Assembly (NCBI RefSeq): GCF_921293095.1
Contig: NC_060251.1
Coordinates: 55,197,585 to 55,261,584, forward strand
Direction: 5' to 3'
Length of the DNA: 64,000 bases
Source: Ischnura elegans
Lineage: Eukaryota; Arthropoda; Insecta; Odonata; Coenagrionidae
Shown: positions 47,101 through 59,100 of the stretch, one piece after another
Layout of the letters: each line of letters begins with the position of its first letter
Numbering within the stretch: position 1 is the stretch's first letter
The notes under the pieces: model-generated
Told to the model about the DNA's origin: nothing
Databases searched by the model: none
Seen by the model: the letters and a program-made list of their open reading frames with translations, nothing else
Position numbers and translations under genes: made by a program

Positions 47101-50100
47101 AGAAATATGATTTTCAGATAAATATGCAGCGTAAAAGAAAATTGATTAAAGCTTTATATACTTAGCCATTGGGCTTAAGAATACCAGTCCTCTATCATTG
47201 TTGTAAGTTCTTTAAAAAGCGGAAAATGAGACCAATGTAATATAATGACCAATGGATAATATCTTCTTTCTTTGGTGATGATTTAGGCTTCGTCAAATTT
47301 TATGTTGTGTCTGAAATGCAAGAAATTTTCTGAGTTTCTGTCAGCTGGTTCAAGTATGATAATTTTCTGCCATTTTAGTAATGATTTGATGAAGTAAGAT
47401 GTGATACCATAAAATTTTTATGTTCTGAACATTTAATAAATACTTAATCAATTGAAATGATCATTCCTTCTGTCTAGTTTTCCTTAAATTCTCCAATATG
47501 TATCACCTAGTCACACCCTTAGCTGGGCCCCATCTATGACCATGGGCTTGTTTCAGCTCTCTTTTATTTTTTACAGTCAGTTTTAGACAGATTTAGAACT
47601 GAATTTTGGGAAGCATTTATTGACGGCATCCTGAATCGTTTGTGCTGAGGACCTGTTTTTCATCTCTTATTTTGCATTTCTCCGTTGCAAAATTTTTTAT
47701 GCTTGATAATTTGGAACATTTAATCCAATGACATACTTTATTTGAGATCTAATGCTGGGAAGTATAGTTTATAACTCAGCAGAAGCAAATAATATTTAGC
47801 AATAATTTATAATAATGGGACCATTGCAATTGACTATTAAAATGACACTTTGGGTATTGGTCTTAACACGTTGCGTACGGATGGCGAGAATTCTCGTCAT
47901 TTAGGCGCGTCAACCTAAACAATTTTAAAGCGTACAATACGTATTCGTCAGTACGTTTTCAGTTGTTGTTCGTTATTCATAATGAATTGATGCATCATAG
48001 CGTTCGATTGCGTAAAGTTATATTCTAAACATTAGCATTTTAACCATGTTTAAACCAAAGGCATTACGCCCTAATAGGCACATATTTCCAAATCAGCGTT
48101 CCTAGGAATTTAAATACCCCGGTATGCAACGTGTTAAGATTGTTAATTATTGTTATACATGTGTTTGGCTAGTTAAAATGAATTTCTTTCTATAGCTTTG
48201 TATTGTCGTTTCTGAAAAGTGTTGTTTTAGACAGGTGAAGTACATCTCTCTGAAGAACAGGCTTCGTCTATGTGAAATTAATTTTTAGTGTGGATATATG
48301 TGTATATTTCCTCAAGCCTTCCTGTCTCATATTTTTAATGAAGAAAGATGAAGTATTGTTGCATATTATTCTTCTTGTACATAGTTTGACAAGTTAGAGG
48401 CGTTACAAATAGATTGTCATAACATAATAAATAGAGGTGATTCAAATCGCATGCATGGGTTTTGTGTGGTGGTATGAAATACTTGTGTGTCACCTAAAAT
48501 GGATATTTGCTATTAATTCAGCATGAAAACTACAAATGTTAGGATAAATCTAATAATCACCCTATAGGTTTTAGATGTAGTGGAATGAGAATGATTTTTT
48601 TAAACAGTTAATATAATTCTTCCTTTAAATTAATAAATGTGCTTAATTATTTTCTTTGGCTTTCTCTAGGATCTAAACGACGATGTCGAGCAATTTTCAG
48701 CTATAAGCCAGTGAATGAAGATGAGTTGGAGCTAAAAGTGAATGACCTCATAGAGTTTATATCTGAAGTTGAAGAGGGATGGTGGAAAGGAAGATTAAGA
48801 AGCAAAGTATGTATATCTATGTCAGATCTAACTCAGTGGAGTACGTAGAATTAATAAGCTTGTGCAAAAATTTTATCTTACCTGAGAGTGAGAAAAATTA
48901 GTGTTATGGATTAGTTGGTGATGGTTTTCCGGGTTTACACCGCGTTGATTCATGTTTTTACAACGCGGTGTAAACCCGGAAAACCATCACCAATCAACTC
49001 ACTGCGGAAGCCTCCGTAAAAGTTATGGATTAGTTGTTGACTTTACCAGATTTTTTGCCTATTGCCTTCTGCTATAAATTGCTCATGTAGTTCAGAACCA
49101 TTTTGTGGGGAACCCTGTGTAGAAGTGCCTGCTTTATTGTGCTGGGAAAAAATAAATTCCTGTACCAAGGGGCGCAGCTAGGAATTAAGGCTGGGGGGTA
49201 TTTTAGGTGCAACTAAGCCTGTGGGGTGTGGCATACCCGTCAGGGTAAGCGTGAGGTGCGGGGGCCCTCGCCCAGAAAATTTAAAGATAAATGGTTCAAT
49301 ATGGTGAGTTTTACAGCTCTCTGAGGGATATTTTATTGATACTTACACTCTTATATAAGTAATATCAATCAAATTAAGTAAAATGGATTAAACTTAAAAG
49401 TTTCTCTGAGCTCCGAAGGGGGGGGTTTATCCCCCAAAACCACCCCGTCGCAGCGCCACTGCCCATACCTATCTGTTTATCAAAATATCTCTCTTACTTT
49501 ATCCTTATATTAGACATGGAAAAATAGTGGGGTTTGTATATAATTTTCTCCCTGTCGCTCTGAAAGATATCTATTCTCAATTGTTCAAGCAATCTAAGCC
49601 TAGTTGGTAGTCTCTTATTGCTCTCAGCCTAATTGGTTTAACATTTGTATAATGCTTTCTATGTACCCGTAGCAGTTTTCGATGAATCTCATAGCCTTCC
49701 TTTGTATTTTATAAAGTTCATGGATTGAGTCTTTCTGTGCCAGATTCCATATGCTTGCTGCTGTTTCTAGGTGTGGCAGGAAGAGTGCAAAATAGCACCT
49801 CTTTTTTTCTTTTTCATTGTAAAATATTCCCATAACTTAGTTGACAAATTCTAGCTTCTTCTGGGCTCTACCACAAATATTTCTTATATGTGTTCCCCGC
49901 GATATGCGTTCAAAGTTATCGTAACTCCCAGATACTTCACGTCTCTACGTTGACCTCATCTTCAACTTATATGTACTTGGGATTGGTTGGACAACCTATG
50001 CAAGAAATCTACTGCCTCCCATTTACTCAGATAAAGGTCTAGTCCCCACTCTTGGCTCCAGCCATGAACATCGTTTAAATTAATTGATAGAATGCTGAAG

Positions 50101-53100
50101 TAAGAGTGACCACTATTTTCATCATAGATTGTCAACATTGTCAGCAAATAAATGCTAATGTAACCATCAAACGTGTGGGAATGCACTCTAGCTCCTATTC
50201 CATTTTCTGTTCTAGAAATAGAAAATCTTCTGATTTGGTACATGCATTCATCCATGCTCACTCTAGTCCAACAAAATTCTTCATACATTCACGCATTAAC
50301 TTATGCATGTCGAAATACAGTGAGTCCTCGTTCTACGTCACTCCGTTGAACATCATTTCGCGATAACGTCAAGGCTTTTAAATTTCGCGCGAGAAAAAAA
50401 TGCGAAGCGGCGGGCGTTGCAGGTTGTTCGTATTGTGGGCGGTAATACAGTCAGTCTAAACGAAGTGTAAAACGGTACGTTTATTGTTAATTGTAGGGAT
50501 GTGCGAATAGTATCCGCGAATACTCGAATACCTCGAATACTAGAAAGTATTCGATATTCGAGGTTTCGAATAGTTATGCGAAAAGTACCGCCTCGAATAC
50601 CTCGAATACTTTGAATTTCGCGTCATACACTGTCGCACGCACGTCGTTGGTAGTTGACTCGGAAAAATGTAGAGAACTGTAGTCATTTAGTGCTCGCAGC
50701 GCCGTTTTACGCAAGTTGACGAATTACATCAAATTCGTGGATTTTAGCGGTGAAAAGAGTTCGACGAGGGGAACCGAAAATGGTCGGGTGAAAAAATCCG
50801 AAAATCCCCGATTCCCCCCACCAGGAGAACCTCAGTGCCGTGGGATAGCAACCTTAGGGCATTTCCCACGATCCGCTATCCCCCTCCATTCAGCACTCGC
50901 CTCACCCACTCTGACGCTTTCCTCTTCTCCGAAATCAAACAAAAGGTCCCAGCTCGCGCAGGGATCGCATTACGAAGACCCCTGCTTCGAAAAAAATATC
51001 GAGTTACGAGAACAATAAAAACGTGTTTCACGCCCTCCCCCCTTTTCTCACCCACTGACCTTTTTCTGGCTACCTGCTTCGAAGTTCCCCATTTCTGGAG
51101 GTCAACTGCTGTGTGAGTACCGTGGGATACTTACATTAGCGCATTTCCCAAGATCCGGTATCCCTCTCCATTCAGCACTAGTCCCCCCCCCCCTCTGAGG
51201 TTTTCCTCTTCTTCGAAATAAAAAAAAGGTCACAGCTCGCGCAGGGATCATATTACGAAGACCTTAGCTTCGAAAAAATACCAAGTTACACGAGAACAAT
51301 AGAAACGTGTTTCGGGCCCTCCCTTTTCTCCCACACTGACCTTTTTTTTCCTACCAGCTTCGAAGTTCCCCATTTCTGTGGAGGTCAACCGCTGCATGAG
51401 TCATCTATTAGCACAAAAGGTGTCTAAGAATGACTTTCGTCAATTGATGTTACACCTTTATTGAATTGAAATATTAGTAATGTGCGCGTAATTTCAAAAA
51501 GAATAAGGCCAAACGCGACGTATTTCTGAGTTTATTTATGCATTTTACGCAAAGAAATAAATGTCAAAATACGACGGAGACTTAGCATTCTGGCAAAACT
51601 CGATATGAGCAGCAGAGCTTCTCGGAAGTTGATGCGGTATTTTTTTCCGAAAACATATATCAAGTTACAATTTATGAGTGGTGCTATAAATCTTTATTGT
51701 TACAGTCGCAGACAAAGGGATATTTTCCCAGAATATTTGGTTTCTCCCTGATAGCAATTCCAATTCATCTTCTTATCTCGTGAGAACACTCAAAGATGGA
51801 CTAAAAATAATTGAAGAAAATCTGGTGGAAAAGAGCTTGTATTTTGCAAAATGCCTCAGATTGTCAGCTAGCACTTGGCAGCAGGAGTGGGGGTAAAGCG
51901 ATGTTAGTTGAATTAATTATATGCCCAATTGTTTCCATAAAATTAAAATATTCATTAATGAGCTAAATTCCTGTTCCAATCATTTAAAGGAAATCAAAAT
52001 TACTCCCCAAAATCTTGTGTTGCCTGCTGCATAGGCAAATGAGTCAAACATTCCAGCATTCATCATTTAGTATTCGAGGTATTCGAAATTCGAGGTATTC
52101 GAATATTCGAGCAATGATTTAATATTCGAATTCGATATTCGAATTCGAGAAATCTACTATTCGACCCATCTCTAGTTAATTGCGATTACGGTTTTAGCAA
52201 ATTTTCTGCAAAATGAATTCTTAGGTAGGTGCACAAGGTTTTACTTGACATAATGGTTTTCAGGAACCTTAAAAGTGATTTCAAGGAATTTTTCCATGTA
52301 GAACTTGGAGTTTTTGTCGCCACTTTTTTCGCCGTGTTCACAATAATTTTGGTTCCTGTAAATGCGACGATGTTTCAGCGATGATGATGCCCTGGCGACG
52401 CTCGCTCGGGCGACCACCATAGCGAAGCTGAAGAGCAAATGCGGGATGATACAAAAATGGAGAAGGATTTACGTCAGTGCTGCTTTTGTCGTCGATGAAT
52501 ACAGGAACTGGTATTTATGCCATAGTTTGGCATTCCCATCGTAAAAAATGCCCCAGATATGATGCGCTAAAATTTTTTCGCGTAGGAAGTGTGAGGTCTA
52601 GAAGCCGATATTCACTTTTTACATTGTTTCTTATGGGATATTATGTTTCGATTAACGTCATTTCGTTTAACGTCACATTTTTCAGGAACGGTAAGTGACG
52701 TTAAACGAGGACTCACTGTACTGTGTAACGAGGTATAATGAGGACCATAATGGGAATGAAAGCCAAAAAGATCTAGTTAAAATATAATAAAGCTGCAAAT
52801 TGATTACCCACTGACTGACTCATCACAATTCGCAGCCCAAGCTGTGATAGGCGTGGGTATTTGGCTTATTGGACGTAAAAGTAAAAAAAAATTCATCGGG
52901 AGGAAAAATCTTAAAACTTGAAAAAATCGATTAGTTTTCGAGATATATCGACTTGAATTAACATGGGAGCCTTATGGGACTAAAACGTTTTCGCTTTAGT
53001 TTTGTATTTTTCAACGTTTGAGGAACATGATATTCAATGGACATAAACTAGATTTTTTGGTTGATTTTTTGGTATGGTTGCCATTGCGACAAATTGATAT

Positions 53101-56100
53101 TTAGTATTTTTTATTATAGTTTGAACGTTTTCTATGCTTTTCTTATGGAAAAAGTTTAGGAATTTTTTTGACCAACTTGCAATAATTGTAGGACAAATTC
53201 CTTGAAATATAAGGTGTAGGATTTTTTTGTTGATTTTTTGGGTATCTTGGAATTTTCATATGTCGAAACAATTCCGAGGAATAAACGATTTCGATTTAAC
53301 ATTGTCGTGATGGGCGAATTTTCAAATTCGGATTTCGGCCTTGAGACATGTGCCATATGAAAATTTGGAATCTCTTAGAAAAACCGTAGAGGGTACTTTG
53401 TACCCTCACGATCTACCTTACTTTTCCCGTAACCATCTTTGTTAATTCATAATAAAATTCCGAAAAATATCCTGCACGCGAAAAATCATTGTCGCCATTT
53501 TTTTGTGGAGCATACAATCTTGGATATCTTAGCAACCATTCAAGCTAGATGAATGAAATTTTCAGGGTAATACTTTTATCAATAAGGTCAACTTTTGCAA
53601 TTATGACCATTTCACTCGAACGATTCATTAGCGAGTTATATCGATACTAATCTCCTTAGTTACGCTTTAATCGCCAATAACTTTTTTGTTAATCAAGTTT
53701 TGAACATGAAAATCATACACAATACAACTTTTAATGTGTTTTATCCGACAAAAGTTAAAACAAGCCGATCCGATGATTAAAACCGATATTATCATCGATG
53801 GAAGTGTGCATTCGATATATCCCTTTTTCTGAGTTATTTATATAGTTACGGAGATATAAATTTTAATAATTTTGTGAGAAAGAAAAGCTCTATGCACACA
53901 TGTAAATAATTTCGATAGATAACGATTCCTATTGAAAATATATCGATATGAATTTATATCGATAGGTCTCTTTTTCTCCTTTGCTATTGACCGTACCTGT
54001 CCGTAATTTTCAGGGTAGTATCTGACTGGCAATATAAATGTTTCTTTATAATTAGGGCTCCATGGCTACCATAGTTTTCATTTTATATCGACATTTAATT
54101 TCAATGTAAAGTAAATGGCAATACACTCATATCGTTTTTACGTACGATTTCATTCAGGATTTCGAAGTGGTTGCTAAGGCTGGAAGTGATTGTTGATGTC
54201 TGGTAAACCAACTCTACTACACGTAATTATGCTTAAGCGTAACCAATTCATTATTTTGGTTTAAACATTGACTTATTTTTTTTACTTTCAATGACGTTTG
54301 CATGCATTACACCATTTCAAAATGCTTAACTGTATTTATGTATTTTTTATATTTGAATGTTTTTAACAGTTTTAATTTCCCTTTGATAATATATCTCCTT
54401 TCCAAAATTACATACTACATTATGCATCATTGAAATACGAAAAATTAAATATTCAAGGCGCATCCTTACCCATTCTTTCATCAAATCATTTCAGCCGCAG
54501 TATTGATTGCCTAATGTGCGGAATAATTTCAATCATTGTAACCGGTAATACTGACCATTATATACCAGGGTTGCTTTTTCCCGTGGTTATTTAACCACAC
54601 GAAATTACGGATAGTATGCTATTAAAATATTTACTTACGTTTTCTAGCATACGTAGGGCCTATATGTTATGCCTTTCGCATACTTCTTTACCAACGCTGA
54701 AATTTGGGGTTACGGAGACTACACCCTCACGTCGTTTACGTCCCTTACGTACGTTTACACCCTCACGTCACGTCACCCACACACATCGTTTAAGAATGTT
54801 TTACATTATATGGGATTCAAATAGTCGGGAATCGATATCTAATAAAGCTCGCTTAAGGCGTCACGACAAATGAATGCCATAACCAAAAATTGAGTTAATT
54901 CGGCGAAGATAATTTGCTGTGAATATGTAATGATTATGAACAAATCTTGCGCGACCTGTTATGAAAGCCGTGTTACGCTGATTTGCGTTGGTTGCACCAT
55001 CTATAGTGTGATAATAAAAATATATTTTAGAATATCTATTTTCATGTGTATTGTTAATAAAATAAACTTTCGTGCATGGTGATACTTTTGAGTGCCGATA
55101 TTTCGCGTTCATATTGCCATCTCCCACCTCACAAATAAGAGCAGGTTTTAGAATAGCTAATTTTATGGCTGTGTGTGAAAATAATTTACAGGCCAGGCGA
55201 TAGCTATCTTTCACATTATTCCGCACTCATGCATTTAAGAATAGATGAACAGTTATGATGTGTGTGATTTGTCGAATTTTTATAAATAAACCTCAAGGAA
55301 TATGCGAACGCTGGATTTTTGAGGACAGAGCGTTTGAGCTTCTCTCGGTTGAAAGGTGGTAACATTTAATAGATCCGCGCTTTTTGGATTTCTGTCATCG
55401 AAATTAACTTGATCGGCTGGGCATTGGTGCATTGAATTGGTCTCAGTCCGATAGTAAAAAAACTGTTATATTTTTTAAGTATGTTGGGTTCAAATCTTCA
55501 TAATCAGAAAGAGAAAAGCTACAAGTCTAGGACAAGGGTCAAAATACGAAAAATCGGCGATATTTCACAAGTGCTTCCGTGGTTAATTTTATATTTCTCT
55601 CCATTACGTAAATATTCTATTCAAAACGGTCTTAACGCTTATATCATCGTGGTTACTAAGACGACGTTAAGTATTGTTGAGCGTATCCTCCGTCTATTTC
55701 ATCTATTAAAAGGATATTGTAAGTGTTTTCTTTCCCTTTTTAAGCAACTTATGGACCCAATAGTCGAACACGCGTGACACAAACATGTTCCCACCCCCCT
55801 CTCGAACCCGCTTGATGAAATCAAGCGCCTATCGACTCGTTCCAATATAATGTGAGTCAAACCCAATCTGAAAACTTCTCTGGAGCACAATAAACATTGC
55901 ATGCACAGATATAATGATGTTATGGATTCAATCACTTGAAAGATAATTTGGTATCGTAATAATAACCTTACAAAATTGATGTAATCCATTATAGTGAAGC
56001 ACTCAATTTGGAACTGATACTTCTACTCAGATTTTTAATTTAAAAACTGATGCTAGTAGCTGAACCAGAATCAGAACCAAAAAACAGTGTTATCAACCCA

Positions 56101-59100
56101 TCTGTTTTTAGAATAAAATGAGTTACGGTACACAATATTACTTGTTTCATGTTTTAACTAATATGACCGAATTTATTGTAAAACTTAAACCAATAGGTAG
56201 AAACTCTGGAACGATGGCTTCATTGCCTGCATTAAACTCAGCTATAAAGGCAACTTTTCTGACCTCTGTCTTCCAAGTATCTGAAATATAATTTATGACG
56301 GTCACACCTAATGAATACCCTTCCATGGAATATGTGGATGAGTGTTTATGCCAATTTTGTACTTTTGTCATAGAATCCCAAAAAATGCCTATTTTATTGC
56401 AATTGTCAAACCAGACTGTAAAGGTATAAGGTATTCATTAGAGCTATCATTGATGGTATCCCTGAAAAGTAATGACAAAAATAATTGTGGGATCTGAGGT
56501 TAGCAATCCTTGGCACTGCAGTTTCATTCTATTTTCTTACTCCCCTTTATTCTTCAGCCTTGCATACTTTACGTCTTTCCATGCCTAATTCCTCTAACCC
56601 AAGTCTCCTCCACCCTGTCTGGTACAGTCAACTCTCAATTACCTATTCATGTCAATGAATGTAAAGTGAGGTCTGGATGATTGGCAAGCATGGATAATCG
56701 AGAATACAACAATTGCTGCCGCATTATGGACATTTTACTTAATGATGTGGAAAATACTTAGGATACATACATTTACATATACATACAGTAAAACCTCTAT
56801 GTAGTGAACCCCTTAACATCATGAACCTCCATACTTCATACCACCCCTACGGTCCCGTCAAATTTACTTGTAAATTTATAGGCAAACCTCTCTGTAGTGA
56901 ACCTCTTTATCTCGTAAAACCTCTACTCATCATACCAAGGAGACGCCCCCGAGATGGCCTAACTACCTCCGTAGATCATACCGAGACAACTAGGGACTAT
57001 TAATGCAGCCGCGATTATGTACATGGAATGACATTTTCAGCAGTAAATGTTTCACGCTTATTTTTTTTCATTTACACCTTTAATATGTTGTAACTTTCAC
57101 GTTAACCATTAGTTACGGCCATTTTGTTCAATATGAGAGCATACCTAACAGTAAGTAATAAAAAAGGTATCCAACTATCCTAATCATTTTAAGTGATTGT
57201 GGAATTAAGAGAGGTCACATTGTGTTCTCTTGAATCATGGTAAAAATTACGTGATAGCGCTCGCTTTCTGTTGTCATTAAATAATAAATATATGTTCATT
57301 AATGCATGCATTTTTATTTAAACGCATAAATATAATGGTTTAAATATATTACAGTAGAGCCTTTCATTTCCAAAGGATATGAAAAAAATGCTGCCTATCA
57401 CTTAAACCTCTCTATAGTGAACATCCATAGATAAAATTGCTTAAATTTTGACCCTCTCCATTACGATGTTAAGAGGTTTTACTGTATTAATGAATTTTGT
57501 TGTGACAAAATCCAACTTATTTTGTATTCTGTTATCGTTGCCTTCAATTTTTTTAAATTCAATGTCTAGATATAAAAAAATAGCTCAGATAATCCATAAA
57601 CCGGATTATTGGGAACTGGATGAACAAGGGTTGACAGTATTAGATTTTTCAGCGTGACGTAGCTTCTTATAAGCCATTCCAGCCTCTTTATACCACTTTC
57701 CTTTCTCATCCCTTTACTCATGCTCAGGCGTGCAACTAGGAATTAAGGCTAGGGAGAGTTTAAGGACTAACTAATATTGGGGGGTATGGAATACTGGAGA
57801 TGCGGGTGCCCTCCCCTAGAAACTTTTTAAAATAAATAGTGAGTTTTTAGGCTTTCTGTGGGATCTTTTATTAATCCTTGCACTATTCTATAAGTAATAT
57901 TTATCCACTTCGGTAAAATGGAATAAATTTTAAAATTTCTCTGAGTTCTGGGGGGGGGGGGGGGGTTATCCCCCACTGCACCACTGCTCATGCTACATGC
58001 TGGCTGGCCAATTTTTCATTCCTGTTTCTTTTTTCACTTCAGGTTGGAGTGTTTCCGTCAAATTTCGTTCAAGAAGAGGTTGTGACTGAGAGCCTGCTAA
58101 GTGATGCTTCTGAAAAGAGTGTCCCTAAAACCAAGGGCGACTCAAAAAGATTAAGTAAGTACCTAATTCTTTTCTTTCCCTGTCTTTTGTTGTTTTTTCC
58201 ATAACTTTGTTGTTAATGAAAAGCTTCATGTTTTGTGAAATATCAACCAACTTTTTTTTTTTTTCGTTTCAATCAAGATTTTCATTTATCTATTGTATGC
58301 TTAGGGTCTGGCATGGTTCAATAATTTAACTCTCTTTTTTTTGTTTAAGTGGTGTGAAACAAAGCTCTAATTGTAACATCAGTGCTTACATTTTTTGGTG
58401 AAAAAATTCTCTGAAATTATTCTAAATACTCTGCTCTTTATCCAAATTCAATGTTAAATCTAGTGTAAAAGCAGTGATGACAGTTCTCTTTGCCTGTGTA
58501 GGGTGAATGCTTATTTGCTGTGATTTTGCTGCCAATGAAATGCTCAAAAATTTTTGTTGTGTTTGGCTTCATGTTAGTGTTTTATGTTAGAGTATAAAGA
58601 TGGTTAAAATACTGATTAATTAATGGCTGATATTGCTGTCTGAGACTTCAGCCCAAAGTTTCACATTTACTGTATTTCTCCGAATATAGTCCCTCTCTGA
58701 ATATAGTCCCCCCCCCCCTAATTTTGAGATTTCAGTTTGAGAAAATAATGTAAAAAATTCGTTTGAATATAGTCCCCCCTTTACTTTACCACCGACATTT
58801 TTGGGAAAAAAGGGGGGACTATATTCAGACATATACGGTAATTTTCAGGTTTTACTGCCAAATGTGCTAGTGAAACTTGGTGTCAAATTGAAAAATTGGA
58901 ACGCTCTTGTGCTGAATGCTTCCCTCTCTCAAATTCCTAGTTAGATTATAGTTTGTGAAATCCAAATCATTTTGCTTTTTTTTTAATCTTTGAATCCTAA
59001 TAAATAATGAAATAATAATGGAAAACTTCTCATGTATTGTGGTTCAAAAAAGTCTTAAAAATGTGATGTTTGAAATTTTAGGTTATGTAGATCCTCAATA

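Larger units (their letters stand above)
50318..52718. mobile_element. Pogo-like TA-flanked MITE carrying a nested hAT element
   Basis: Ends CAGTGAGTCCTCGTTCTACG and GTTAAACGAGGACTCACTG, with TA on both sides (50316-50317, 52719-52720). Without the insert it would be about 0.7 kb. The interior near the ends has further GTCA/TGAC words but no ORF with transposase motifs. It cuts into LINE debris on its left. Confidence 0.85.

Noticed and set aside
50716-51116. Two overlapping open frames of 93-100 residues
   Set aside because: They lie in the tandem repeat of a nonautonomous hAT-type element and are not kept in the second repeat unit.
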